Of a stretch of DNA of 33,519 bases, positions 1-7,277 are shown one piece after another; within the stretch, counting starts at the first letter, position 1; each line of letters opens with the position of its first letter. This DNA comes from Segatella copri (GTDB taxonomy: Bacteria > Bacteroidota > Bacteroidia > Bacteroidales > Bacteroidaceae). The notes beneath the pieces were generated by a model. That model was given only the letters and a program-made list of their open reading frames with translations, was not told the origin of the DNA and made no database searches. Position numbers and translations under genes: made by a program. Location of the stretch: contig NZ_VZAD01000092.1 of NCBI RefSeq assembly GCF_009495355.1, positions 1 through 33,519 on the forward strand. The letters are read 5' to 3'.

Positions 1-276
1 AAAATTACCTGTCAAAACTTTTGGAGGCGAACGCATTTTGATGCGTCCGCCCTGACCAGACAAAGAGGAATTTTGTCCTGTTGATGGGCACAAAGTGAAA
101 CTCCCATAGTAAACAATAGATTTTGTCGGTGTATGGTTTTTTGCGAAATCTATCATCTTTGACTGTGCCATCATTTTAGCATATGCACCATTCAAAAATC
201 CTTGTGAAGGTTCTTTTGCAACTAATGACATGCTTGTAACAAAAGCCATTAGCATAACTAATAATATTTTTTTCAT
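1..276 (-). CDS. Small secreted protein, N-terminal part (cut by window edge)
   Basis: An open frame begins at ATG 276-274 on the minus strand and stays open for 92 codons to the window edge, so the C-terminus is missing. The first 20 or so residues (MKKILLVMLMAFVTSMSLVA) are a typical Sec signal peptide, so the product is probably exported. The mature part starts KEPSQGFLNGAYAKMM and holds one cysteine in a GSFTLCPS stretch. I do not recognise the family. The start codon lies only about 10 bases after the U-run that ends the structured leader upstream, so expression may depend on that leader. The frame and signal peptide are seen; export is inferred. Confidence 0.6.
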   Translation of the reverse strand, partial: MKKILLVMLMAFVTSMSLVAKEPSQGFLNGAYAKMMAQSKMIDFAKNHTPTKSIVYYGSFTLCPSTGQNSSLSGQGGRIKMRSPPKVLTGNF

Positions 277-286
277 GAACAACAAT

Positions 287-570
287 AAAAAAGGCGTGCA
301 ACCGTTCGTAGCTTGCGCCTTTAGGTTACCGCCAAGTGACCTGCACAATACAAGCATAGAACAGTCCACGCCTATGAGCGTGAACTTTCATACTGCTTGT
401 TCTCATTGTGCGAATATTGGCGGTATTCAAAGGCGAGAACAAGAGCTAAAAGCTCAATATCTTAAAAGTATAGAACGGAAACGCTAAGTTAAAGAATCTT
501 GAGGTGAAACCTCGTTTAAAGTCTCATTGAGGGTTGATGTGCATCTGAACATCATGTCCCTGGCGTTTCA
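287..570 (-). ncRNA. Candidate large structured RNA or 5' leader with pseudoknots
   Basis: The segment holds many perfect complementary arms. They are 327-335/417-425 (9 bp), 343-349/405-411 (7), 316-322/429-435 (7), 396-404/435-443 (9), 478-486/561-569 (9, one G-U), 536-540/549-553 inside 530-533/558-561, and hairpins 501-505/509-513 and 443-447/451-455. The 396-404/435-443 stem crosses the 316-349/405-435 stems, giving an H-type pseudoknot. On the minus strand the end CACGCC (298-293) is followed by six T. It can pair with GGCGTG (372-367), or GGCG at 319-316 can close a bulged terminator-like hairpin. Minus orientation is chosen from the U-run and a TATTTTTG promoter box at 681-674. It is either a leader of the gene at 276 or a separate RNA. 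I could not match it to a named RNA class. Confidence 0.5.
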
Positions 571-673
571 GTCTTGTGTAATGTCTGTTTCTTAATTAAA
601 ATTTAAAAGTTTGACAATATTGTTATTTGCAATTAAACAATAGACTTTTGTCTGTTCTTTATATATTGCCTTG

Positions 674-681
674 CAAAAATA
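674..681 (-). promoter_or_regulatory. Candidate -7 promoter box for the structured RNA
   Basis: Read on the minus strand this is TATTTTTG followed by CA, matching the Bacteroidota -7 consensus TAnnTTTG. No good TTTG -33 box is seen at the right distance, only a TTTA, so the call is tentative. The transcript would start near 667. Confidence 0.35.
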
Positions 682-831
682 ACAAAATTCTGTGATGTTA
701 AAGAACTTTTTTGGAGAAATCTATGAAAAATAGGCGAAAAAATAGATGTTGAAAATGAAAAATGGTTGTAGCGCCCTTTTATAATGCTTTTTTATCATCT
801 TTTTAATTTCAGATGTCCTTCAAAAAAGTAG
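682..831. other. AT-rich gap without a recognisable gene
   Basis: Only short interrupted frames are present on both strands. There is no terminator with a clear stem and no promoter beyond the box just downstream. The first bases of a broken frame (MSFKKVV at about 813) merge into the remnant that follows. Confidence 0.4.
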
Positions 832-1043
832 TCCTTCGTCGGTAAAGTAAGTACTGTCTATAGATGTGGTACATTGCTTGAGTTTCCTGTTCGTATCAAC
901 AGGAATGATGATGTGGTAAAAAATAGAGAGCTTTATGCAATTTAGATTTATACGAGCCTAAAAAGTATCCATGGGACTACGATAACGTGAAGTACTTTAT
1001 TCGGTATCTTCTCTTTTGCGTGCGTTCTTTATATCAATTATAG
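832..1043 (+). pseudogene. Frameshifted coding remnant, C-terminal part
   Basis: Two consecutive open stretches in different frames read like one protein. Frame one covers 832-945 and ends in FPVRINRNDDVVKNRELYAI, then a stop. Frame two covers 930-1043 and continues NLDLYEPKKYPWDYDNVKYF up to a natural stop, followed by a terminator at 1088. Both pieces are rich in ordinary protein-like composition, unlike the surrounding sequence, and a single-base indel near 930-945 would join them. No start codon fits and upstream frames are closed. The family is not recognised. Its position just before a glycosyltransferase suggests a decayed polysaccharide-locus gene, which is inference. Confidence 0.35.
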
Positions 1044-1044
1044 C

Positions 1045-1085
1045 ATCCGCTAATTAGGTTGTATAGTATCTGCTAATTAGGTTGT
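1045..1085. repeat. Two direct copies of an 18-base sequence
   Basis: ATCCGCTAATTAGGTTGT at 1045-1062 is repeated with one mismatch (ATCTGCTAATTAGGTTGT) at 1068-1085, a 23-base period. It sits between the coding remnant and the terminator that follows. It may be replication slippage; no mobile element borders it. Confidence 0.6.
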
Positions 1086-1087
1086 GG

Positions 1088-1119
1088 AGGTGAGAACCTT
1101 TTTGGCTCACCTATTTTTT
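1088..1119 (+). terminator. Rho-independent terminator
   Basis: AGGTGAG (1088-1094) pairs with CTCACCT (1106-1112), with an inner CC/GG pair, followed by an A and six T. It ends transcription coming through the decayed gene upstream. Confidence 0.65.
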
Positions 1120-1372
1120 CTTTCAAGTATATCTTATTTTATCCATACACGTTCCTCCGTTATAAAAAACATAGTTTTCTGGCTCAAATTTACTTTTTTT
1201 CATGTAATCACCAAACTTTGTGCAATGAAACGTTCTCCGTCTCATTTGTTTTTTGTATTTTTGCAAACGATAAAGAGTGAAGACTTTACGACTCCGCTCC
1301 ATCATAACATCATGTCGAACAATTAAAATAAAAACAAAACAAGAAAAATCAACAGCATAGACATATAATTTA
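1120..1372. other. Gap without a convincing gene
   Basis: Two overlapping open frames of about 80 codons on opposite strands (1084-1326 and 1383-1123) have no domain, no signal and no good start context, so I do not call them. A TATTTTTG box followed by CA at 1256-1263 and an A-rich leader-like stretch at 1321-1350 resemble a promoter plus 5' untranslated region whose gene has been lost. No -33 box supports it. Confidence 0.35.
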
Positions 1373-1400
1373 TTGAGATACATAGCGTTTACTATATTCG
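1373..1400 (+). promoter_or_regulatory. Promoter of the rod-shaped RNA
   Basis: TATATTCG (1393-1400) is a seven-of-eight match to TAnnTTTG, and TTG at 1373-1375 lies 17 bases before it, slightly short of the usual spacing. The RNA's closing stem starts three bases after the box, so the true start is probably within 1403-1408. Confidence 0.4.
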
Positions 1401-1547
1401 GAATACTCTCGAAATTTGGCGATTAAAAGATGTATATACCGTAGATTAAGTGAACGCCTGCGCTATAGCGTAGGCGGATCTTATCGGTATATACGGGCCA
1501 CGCCAAATGCCTGAGAGTATGATAAGTGAAGCTTACGCTTCTTTTTT
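1401..1547 (+). ncRNA. Rod-shaped small RNA candidate (6S-like outline)
   Basis: One long nested hairpin is visible. The closing stem is 1403-1410/1513-1520 (8 bp perfect), the second stem 1414-1421/1501-1508 (8 bp perfect). An asymmetric bubble follows (1422-1431 against 1495-1500), then a third stem 1432-1441/1485-1494 (10 bp perfect). The tip is 1455-1476, a near-palindrome CGCCTGCGCTATAGCGTAGG plus CG. A terminator follows directly. No frame longer than a few codons lies inside. A rod with a central bubble and its own promoter and terminator is the outline of 6S RNA, which binds RNA polymerase, but I see no sequence that proves this class. SRP RNA is less likely because the GGAA tip motif is absent. 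Confidence 0.55.
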
Positions 1548-1550
1548 ATC
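1521..1550 (+). terminator. Terminator of the rod-shaped RNA
   Basis: GAAGC (1528-1532) pairs with GCTTC (1537-1541) around a TTAC loop, followed by six T. GATAA (1521-1525) can also pair with TTATC (1546-1550). Confidence 0.7.
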
Positions 1551-1641
1551 ATATTCTTAGGTATTTTTAGTCTTGTGGCTCGTTGTCCCGAATCAAGTTC
1601 TACGCTTATCGTTTTATAGCAACCTTTTATTTTTTTTCTAT

Positions 1642-2388
1642 ATGTTAGTCTCTATATGTATGGCTACCTATAATGGTGCCAAATATATTAAGGAGCAGAT
1701 GGACTCCATCTTGAGTCAGATGTTTAAGGAGAATGATAATGTAGAGTTGGAGATAATAGTCTCTGATGATGGTTCTACTGATGACACAATATCAATCCTT
1801 GAATCTTATCATGATTCACGTATCAAGATTTTCCATCATAAAAATTATTCCAAGTATAAGTATTTTAAAGCTAATCGATTAGCATCCTCTAATTTTGAGA
1901 ATGCCATTACCAAAGCTACTGGCGACTATCTGTTTCTGGCAGACCAAGATGATGTATGGCTTCCCTCAAAAATAGACAAGTCTTTGTCTGTGTTACGTAA
2001 ATATGGTGGTTTAGTAGCTACTGCTTTTTATTTTGGGGATGAGAAATTGAAGATTGGGCAAAAACTGATATATGAACACCGTATCCCTTTCTTTGCTCCA
2101 AAAGGTATGGGTATTTATGGCTTCTGCATGGGATTTTCTAAGGATGAGCTAAAATACTATTTGCCAATTCCTTCCCATGTGGCAGGACACGATAAGTACT
2201 TTCAGTATAGTGCAATATGGCGCAAAAAGCTTCATCTCATTGATGAACCATGCGCCATCCATCGTTGGTCAGGTGTGCATAATGCCACGAGTTTTGGTAA
2301 AAACAATGTCAGACCACCTTTGTTGGTTCAAGTCTATTTCAGATTGGTGACTTATGCCTCTGTAATATTTCGTTCTTTGATGAGATAA
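1642..2388 (+). CDS. Family 2 glycosyltransferase
   Basis: This 248-residue protein is a GT-A fold sugar transferase. It starts with the nucleotide-binding beta strand VSICMATYNGAKYI, has SDDGSTDDT at residues 41-49 and the metal/sugar-nucleotide motif DQDDVW at 101-106. It probably adds a sugar to a lipid-linked or surface polysaccharide at the cytoplasmic face; donor and acceptor cannot be read from the sequence. I chose ATG 1642 over the upstream ATG at 1573. The family begins right before the VSICMATYNG strand, and the extra 23 residues would sit just past the upstream terminator and are unlike the family. No other polysaccharide gene is intact nearby, so it is an orphan. The region is AT-rich compared with the genes from 2530 on, which suggests acquired or decaying DNA. 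Confidence 0.85.
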   Translation: MLVSICMATYNGAKYIKEQMDSILSQMFKENDNVELEIIVSDDGSTDDTISILESYHDSRIKIFHHKNYSKYKYFKANRLASSNFENAITKATGDYLFLADQDDVWLPSKIDKSLSVLRKYGGLVATAFYFGDEKLKIGQKLIYEHRIPFFAPKGMGIYGFCMGFSKDELKYYLPIPSHVAGHDKYFQYSAIWRKKLHLIDEPCAIHRWSGVHNATSFGKNNVRPPLLVQVYFRLVTYASVIFRSLMR

Positions 2389-2533
2389 AATGATTGCTTA
2401 CATACAATCGTTGCCATCGGCATCTTTGAATACAGTTCTCAGCGAAGCATCAAGCCTGATTCTTTACATAACAATGTAGAAGAACAAAAGTAGGCTGGCA
2501 CTTTGTTGCAGATAAAATTATTTGTAGCCAAGA
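2389..2533. other. Short gap after the glycosyltransferase
   Basis: No gene or clear structure is seen between the glycosyltransferase stop and the terminator of the converging rubrerythrin gene. Confidence 0.4.
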
Positions 2534-2570
2534 CAAAAAAAGAGAACCCTTTGCAAAGAAAGGATTCTCT
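2534..2570 (-). terminator. Terminator of the rubrerythrin operon
   Basis: On the minus strand AGAGAATCCT (2570-2561) pairs with AGGGTTCTCT (2550-2541), one mismatch, followed by seven T (2540-2534). Confidence 0.75.
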
Positions 2571-2611
2571 TGTATGTTGTCGTGATGAGAATGGTCTCAT
2601 CTCGGCTTTCT

Positions 2612-3172
2612 TTACTTGAAGTATCTCTTGTAGAGACCTGCAAATCCTGCAGCGTGGCGAGCCTCGTCTTTTGCCATCTCGTGAACGGTGTCGTGGATAG
2701 CATCAGAACCCTGCTCCTTAGCCAGCTTGGCGATACGGAACTTGTCCTCGCATGCACCCTTCTCGGCAGCAATACGTGCCTCGAGGTTGCTCTTTGTGTC
2801 GCCCAAAACCTCGCCGAGCAACTCGGCAAAGCGTGAAGCATGATCGGCCTCCTCGTAAGCATAGCGCTTGTAAGCCTCTGCTATTTCAGGATAGCCCTCA
2901 CGGTCAGCCTGACGTGCCATGGCCAAGTACATACCTACCTCGCCACATTCACCGTTGAAGTGGTCTTTCAAACCCTTGATAACATCTTCGTTAACGCTGT
3001 CCTTGTAGGCCTGGCCCAACACGTGAACAGTAGCAAATGTCATATCGTCGTCAACAGCATCCTCCATCTCCTTGAACTTGCTGGCAGGAGCCTTGCAGAT
3101 AGGACACTTCTCTGGAGCCTCAGTACCTTCGTAGATATAACCACAAACAGTACAAATAAATTTTTTCTTCAT
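2612..3172 (-). CDS. Rubrerythrin with N-terminal rubredoxin domain (reverse type)
   Basis: This 186-residue protein carries a rubredoxin-like iron site at its N-terminus (C7, C10, C23, C26 in FICTVCGY and KCPICK). A ferritin-like di-iron four-helix domain follows, with ligand motifs [19 protein letters not shown] and [10 protein letters not shown]. Rubrerythrins reduce hydrogen peroxide to water in anaerobes. Having the rubredoxin domain first is the reverse arrangement described for clostridial reverse rubrerythrin. The longer frame to 3355 is not used: its 61 extra residues are low quality and overlap the upstream regulator, while ATG 3172 starts exactly at the rubredoxin domain. It lies 34 bases after a Fur/PerR-like gene, so the two are probably one peroxide-responsive operon. 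Confidence 0.9.
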   Translation of the reverse strand: MKKKFICTVCGYIYEGTEAPEKCPICKAPASKFKEMEDAVDDDMTFATVHVLGQAYKDSVNEDVIKGLKDHFNGECGEVGMYLAMARQADREGYPEIAEAYKRYAYEEADHASRFAELLGEVLGDTKSNLEARIAAEKGACEDKFRIAKLAKEQGSDAIHDTVHEMAKDEARHAAGFAGLYKRYFK

Positions 3173-3206
3173 AATGCTTTGTATTTTAATTGTTGTATAA
3201 TTGTTG

Positions 3207-3665
3207 TTAATTAATTCTTGCTTCTTGATTTTGCAAAGCGGTCTGTTCCATTTCGTCAATACAGTCGGAGCAGATGCCCTTATAGTAGAGTTGCTGTTCC
3301 TGCACGAGGTTGCCGTCGATACAAATCTCGTGTTGCAACTGTGGTGCGTCTTCATCCATCAGGTCGATGACTCGTCCGCATTTCTTGCAGAAAAAGTGCA
3401 CGTGACTTTTCGGATTTCCATCGTAGCACACGCGGTGTTCGTCGATGGTGATCATCTGTGCCGCTCCTTTTTCGCTCAGCATGCGTAGGGTGTTGTAAAC
3501 TGTAGTCCTGCTCAAGGTAGGAATCTGCTTGTACAGTCCTTGGTAAACATCCTCTACCGTGGGGTGGATGGGATGATTAATGAGCCAGTCCATGATAGCC
3601 AACCTTTGTTTGGATGGGCGTATACCCGTTTCCTGTAGTCTATTGTATGCCTCTTGCTCTGTCAT
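3207..3665 (-). CDS. Fur-family transcriptional regulator, PerR-like
   Basis: The 152-residue protein has the Fur winged-helix ([13 protein letters not shown], then [14 protein letters not shown] as recognition helix, residues 50-63). The dimer domain carries [10 protein letters not shown] (H88, H90, C93, C96) and CSDC (C132, C135), the four cysteines of the structural zinc site. Fur-family proteins sense iron, zinc or peroxide. Placement directly before a rubrerythrin points to a PerR-type peroxide role, which is inference. I start it at 3665 ([10 protein letters not shown]), not at the ATG at 3695, because the -7 promoter box covers 3693-3700 and the longer start would lie inside the promoter. 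Palindromes at 3710-3723 and 3727-3769 are likely its own operators. Confidence 0.88.
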   Translation of the reverse strand: MTEQEAYNRLQETGIRPSKQRLAIMDWLINHPIHPTVEDVYQGLYKQIPTLSRTTVYNTLRMLSEKGAAQMITIDEHRVCYDGNPKSHVHFFCKKCGRVIDLMDEDAPQLQHEICIDGNLVQEQQLYYKGICSDCIDEMEQTALQNQEARIN

Positions 3666-3692
3666 TCGCTTTGTTTTTATTTGTTTACGATG

Positions 3693-3723
3693 CAAAGATA
3701 GGCATTTTATTTGTAACTACAAA
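3693..3723 (-). promoter_or_regulatory. Promoter of the regulator-rubrerythrin operon, with overlapping palindrome
   Basis: On the minus strand TTTG (3723-3720) and TATCTTTG (3700-3693) are separated by 19 bases, a full match to the Bacteroidota consensus. The palindrome TTTGTAACTACAAA (3710-3723) overlies the -33 box, so a bound repressor would block polymerase. Confidence 0.75.
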
Positions 3724-3726
3724 ATA

Positions 3727-3769
3727 AATTTGGAGAAATTACAAATATTTTTTGTAATTTCTCCAAATT
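3727..3769. promoter_or_regulatory. Perfect 19-base inverted repeat, likely PerR/Fur operator
   Basis: AATTTGGAGAAATTACAAA at 3727-3745 is repeated exactly inverted at 3751-3769 around a TATTT loop. Its inner TACAAA/TTTGTA half-sites match those of the promoter palindrome at 3710-3723. It lies just upstream of the -33 box. The shared half-sites suggest one dimeric regulator binds both. Confidence 0.6.
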
Positions 3770-3909
3770 CCTTACATTTCACCTTTATTTACTGAGTTTT
3801 CTTGCATTTACATCTTATACAACTTTCTTAAATGGGGAAGCTATAGATGTGAAACACCTTATTATATATAGGTAGGAAAGTGCTTGCTTCGAAGTTCCTT
3901 TTAGGGTTA

Positions 3910-4509
3910 TTATCTGAGGTCGATGACTTCAGCCGAAGGGAACTCCTTGGCGTTGAAGGCAAACGAACTGTTAGGTATGCTGCGTGCCTTGAAGTTGCTC
4001 ACCTTGATGGTGCTCCATGTTTTGCCCTGTCTCATTTTGACTTGCGAGGGAACGTAGGTTTTCTGATTGATGGTGATGTAGAGTTCGGCAACTGACCGTT
4101 TCTGGTTTTGTGCTGTCAGATGAACCTGATAGTTGTTGCCGCTTTTCTTCATGTTCATTTTATATCCTGTCTTATATATATTAATAAAGGTATAGGGGTT
4201 CATTGCCATCTGTTGAGCCTGGGTTGGGGTAGAGATGTTTACCTCGTTGGTCTTCTTCAGATATGACCATTGAGTCTTTCCGTTGAACCATACGATAGCT
4301 TGTGGCGTACGGGCATTGAATTTGTTTCCTTTGATGGCAATAGTGCCGCTGCTTGAACCTATTTTCGCATTTGATATGGTGAAGTTGGCGCTTGCACCGC
4401 TCTTGTTGCCTATCACTTTGGCTGTTCTGTCGAGTACCTGTTGGGCGCTCTGGGCAAATGCACTTAGCCCTATCAGGGCCATGAGTGCGATAAGAATCGT
4501 TTTCTTCAT
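3910..4509 (-). CDS. lolA: LolA-like outer-membrane lipoprotein carrier
   Basis: This 199-residue protein has a signal peptide (residues 1-19, ending LSAFA before Q20). A LolA-type curved beta-sheet domain follows, with stretches such as SGTIAIKGNKF, IVWFNGKTQWSYL and VNISTPT. The family shuttles lipoproteins through the periplasm to the outer membrane. The neighbour 115 bases upstream is ftsK, and lolA next to ftsK is a common bacterial arrangement, which supports the call. The protein is about the usual length. Bacteroidota LolA proteins are divergent, so the family is firmer than the exact partner system. Confidence 0.82.
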   Translation of the reverse strand: MKKTILIALMALIGLSAFAQSAQQVLDRTAKVIGNKSGASANFTISNAKIGSSSGTIAIKGNKFNARTPQAIVWFNGKTQWSYLKKTNEVNISTPTQAQQMAMNPYTFINIYKTGYKMNMKKSGNNYQVHLTAQNQKRSVAELYITINQKTYVPSQVKMRQGKTWSTIKVSNFKARSIPNSSFAFNAKEFPSAEVIDLR

Positions 4510-4624
4510 GTTTTTAGTGTGTTAACTCTATTAATCCTGATTTTATAGGAAGGATATTTCCGATAGACCAAAGAAAGTGACATTCCTTCTTGTCTATTGG
4601 CAATATCCTCCATTTTTTTTTGAA

Positions 4625-7168
4625 TTACTGTCCACGGAGTGCAGCCAGCAGGTTGTTGAGTTGGTTCTCATCCTGTACGAGCACCTCTCTTGGCTTGCTG
4701 CCCTGTGCTGCTCCTACAATGCCGGCAGCCTCAAGCTGGTCCATGAGTCGTCCGGCACGGTTGTAACCGATAGAGAATCGACGTTGTATCATACTTGTAC
4801 TTCCCTGTTGCGATAGGACAATGGCATGGGCAGCTTCCTCGAAGAATGCGTCGAGATTACGTGTATCCACGTTTCCTGCTCCTGTGGCATTGTCATCGTT
4901 GGCTGGTTCTGGCAGTTCCATAGGTTCGATAGGACCAGGCTGTTCGCAGATATACTCGTTGATGCGCTCGATTTCGGGTGTGTCAACAAAGGCACATTGT
5001 ACACGTACAGGCTCCTGTCCTCCCTGATAGAGCATGTCGCCTCGTCCTATCAGCTGGTTGGCACCAGTACGGTCGAGGATGGTCTTGGAGTCGATGGCGG
5101 CTGTAACCTTGAATGCGATACGGCCTGGGAAGTTGGCCTTGATATTACCCGTGATGATGCTTGTGGTAGGACGCTGAGTGGCTATCACCATGTGTATACC
5201 TACGGCACGTGCCAGCTGGGCGATACGTGCTATAGGCAGCTCGACCTCCTTGCCTGCGGTCATGATAAGGTCGCCAAACTCATCGATAATAACTACGATG
5301 TAAGGCATGTACTCATGTCCGTCGGTAAGACGCAGTTTGTGGTTGATATATTTCTGGTTGTACTCCTTGATGTTTCTGGCTCCTGCCTTCTTCAGCAAGT
5401 CGTATCGGCTGTCCATGAGCACACACAGGCTGTTGAGTGTGCGAACCACCTTGGTAACATCGGTAATGATAGGCTCTTCCTCATCGGGCAAGGCTGCCAT
5501 AAACTTGTTGGTGATGCGTGAGTAAACGCTGAACTCTACCTTCTTAGGGTCGATAAGCACAAACTTCAGTTCGTTGGGGTGCTTCTTATATAATAAGGAG
5601 GTGATGATGGCATTCAGACCTACAGACTTACCCTGACCGGTAGCACCGGCAACGAGCAGGTGAGGAATCTTTGCCAGGTCGACCATGAACACCTCGTTGG
5701 TAATGGTCTTACCCAGAGCGATAGGCAGTTCCATCTTTGTTTCCTGGAACTTTCTGGAGTTGAGGATACTCTCCATGCTCACAATGTTAGGCTTGGCGTT
5801 AGGCACCTCGATACCTATGGTTCCCTTGCCAGGGATAGGAGCAATGATACGTATTCCCAAGGCTGCAAGACTCAAGGCGATGTCGTCCTCGAGATTCTTG
5901 ATTTTAGAGATGCGAACACCTTCGGCAGGCTGTATCTCATAGAGTGTGATGGTAGGACCCACCGTAGCTCGTATGGTACGTATGGTAACACCAAAGTTGC
6001 CCAACACCTCGATGATGCGGTTTTTGTTGGCTATCTGTTCTGCCTCGTCGATATAGTTGCCATTGTCCTCATACTTCTTGAGCAGGCTCAGGGTGGGGTA
6101 CTTGTACTTGGTGAAAGGCTCCTTGGGGTTGATGGGCGTATTGAGATGCTCCACATTGCTTACCACTGTTCCGTGTGCCTTTTCGTCGGCGGCAGCTATG
6201 GATATATCCATATCGATATTTCCTCCAGCTACCATGTTGGCATCCTTTGCCTCCTGTTCAGCCTTCTGGGCACGAAGCTCACGCTGTTTCTCCAGCAGCG
6301 ACTTTTCTTCTATAGGGTTTTCGGCCTGCGTGTTCTCGTCTTTCTTGAGGCCTTCTTCTGGGTTCACGTCGAGGTCGATCACCTGTGCAGGTTCTGGGTC
6401 TTTGAACTCCTCAAGCACGGTGCTTGGCAGGTCTTCATCTTCCTCCTCTACAGGTTCGGTCTGATTGTCCTCAGCCTCGTCGGTAACAGGTTCCTCTTCA
6501 TCTTTTTTGTGATTGGTGATTTCGAAAGACACCCTCTTGGATATGAATCCAATAGGGTTGAGAGCCTTTCTGATGACCGTGATGGTCTCGGTAGTAAGAT
6601 AGGTGAGGAATGCCACGGCAACGATGAGCAGGATGGCTGTGAGTCCCGGAGGTCCCATGATGTCCTCGAGCCGCTGTACGACGAATAGTCCATGTTTACC
6701 GCCAGGATTGAAGATGAGGTCACCCATAAGTGGTGTGAGGAGCTTGGAAAAAGTTACCGAGCTCCAGAACATAACCACCATCATGCATAGAAACCATTTC
6801 AGCAAATTGATTTTATAGGCATGCATGAGTTGAAAGCCCACCAGCACGCAGAACAAAGGCAGCAGGAAGGCAGGGAAACCAAAGTTGACCGACATGAGCC
6901 AATAGGAGATGATGGCACCCCAGGAGCCGCAATAGTTCTGAAACTGTCGTCCGGTATTGATCCATTCTCCCTGTTGCAAATCTTCCAATATACTTTGGTC
7001 GGCTGCCCCCGTATTGAGAAACGACACCATAGCAATGATGACGTAAACAGATGCGAAGAAGAGAATTAATCCTAAAAAGAAGTCAGTTATAGTGTTGTTG
7101 AACAAATATTCCAAGCCTAAGGCCTCGCTGAAAGATTTGGCCTTGCGTTGCGTTTTTTTCTTTGCCAT
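4625..7168 (-). CDS. ftsK: DNA translocase FtsK/SpoIIIE
   Basis: This 847-residue septal DNA pump moves chromosome ends into daughter cells and activates dimer resolution. About four membrane segments lie in residues 30-190 (for example FLGLILFFASVYVIIAMVSF and LTAILLIVAVAFLTYL). An acidic, proline- and glutamate-rich linker follows (about 220-340), then the motor with Walker A GATGQGKS near 505 and Walker B VVIIDEFGDL near 623. The C-terminal gamma winged helix (SMIQRRFSIGYNRAGRLMDQ) reads DNA polarity sequences. Length and domain order are normal. It is transcribed from a promoter facing away from the exonuclease gene, with lolA following. Confidence 0.96.
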   Translation of the reverse strand: MAKKKTQRKAKSFSEALGLEYLFNNTITDFFLGLILFFASVYVIIAMVSFLNTGAADQSILEDLQQGEWINTGRQFQNYCGSWGAIISYWLMSVNFGFPAFLLPLFCVLVGFQLMHAYKINLLKWFLCMMVVMFWSSVTFSKLLTPLMGDLIFNPGGKHGLFVVQRLEDIMGPPGLTAILLIVAVAFLTYLTTETITVIRKALNPIGFISKRVSFEITNHKKDEEEPVTDEAEDNQTEPVEEEDEDLPSTVLEEFKDPEPAQVIDLDVNPEEGLKKDENTQAENPIEEKSLLEKQRELRAQKAEQEAKDANMVAGGNIDMDISIAAADEKAHGTVVSNVEHLNTPINPKEPFTKYKYPTLSLLKKYEDNGNYIDEAEQIANKNRIIEVLGNFGVTIRTIRATVGPTITLYEIQPAEGVRISKIKNLEDDIALSLAALGIRIIAPIPGKGTIGIEVPNAKPNIVSMESILNSRKFQETKMELPIALGKTITNEVFMVDLAKIPHLLVAGATGQGKSVGLNAIITSLLYKKHPNELKFVLIDPKKVEFSVYSRITNKFMAALPDEEEPIITDVTKVVRTLNSLCVLMDSRYDLLKKAGARNIKEYNQKYINHKLRLTDGHEYMPYIVVIIDEFGDLIMTAGKEVELPIARIAQLARAVGIHMVIATQRPTTSIITGNIKANFPGRIAFKVTAAIDSKTILDRTGANQLIGRGDMLYQGGQEPVRVQCAFVDTPEIERINEYICEQPGPIEPMELPEPANDDNATGAGNVDTRNLDAFFEEAAHAIVLSQQGSTSMIQRRFSIGYNRAGRLMDQLEAAGIVGAAQGSKPREVLVQDENQLNNLLAALRGQ

Positions 7169-7194
7169 TTTTTATACAATTATTTATTTATCTG

Positions 7195-7202
7195 CAAAAT
7201 TA
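7195..7202 (-). promoter_or_regulatory. Candidate -7 box of ftsK
   Basis: TAATTTTG on the minus strand, 27 bases before the ftsK start, fits TAnnTTTG. No clear -33 box is seen. Confidence 0.4.
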
Positions 7203-7220
7203 GAGAAAATAAATGAGAAA

Positions 7221-7242
7221 CTCGTCATTTTCTCGTCATTTT
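7221..7242. repeat. Two tandem copies of CTCGTCATTTT
   Basis: An exact 11-base duplication (7221-7231, 7232-7242) lies between the divergent ftsK and exonuclease promoters. It could be a regulator site or slippage. Confidence 0.6.
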
Positions 7243-7246
7243 TTCT

Positions 7247-7254
7247 TAATTTTG
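7247..7254 (+). promoter_or_regulatory. Candidate -7 box of the exonuclease gene
   Basis: TAATTTTG followed by CA fits TAnnTTTG and lies 23 bases before the start codon. The -33 region carries no TTTG, so it is a partial match. Confidence 0.4.
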
Positions 7255-7277
7255 CAATCGAAAGTAAGAAAAGATTA

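Noticed and set aside
331..345. GCCAAGTGACCTGC resembles the cobalamin riboswitch B12 box
   Set aside because: Matches the box at most positions, but the other conserved parts of a cobalamin riboswitch are absent and it is on the wrong strand relative to the gene.
230..487. Plus-strand open frame of 85 codons across the leader region
   Set aside because: It runs antisense through a signal-peptide gene and a segment full of paired arms. The frame is better explained by RNA structure than by a protein.
1084..1383. Two overlapping open frames on opposite strands
   Set aside because: No domain, no credible start context, and the sequence between terminator and next promoter is AT-rich filler.
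3172..3355. N-terminal extension of the rubrerythrin frame
   Set aside because: It overlaps the regulator gene and is unlike the family; the rubredoxin domain starts exactly at 3172.
3665..3695. Upstream ATG (3695) for the Fur-family gene
   Set aside because: It lies within the -7 promoter box, so it would not be in the transcript.
5660..6688. Long plus-strand open frame of 342 codons
   Set aside because: It is the shadow of ftsK on the other strand, with no family match and no ribosome-binding context.
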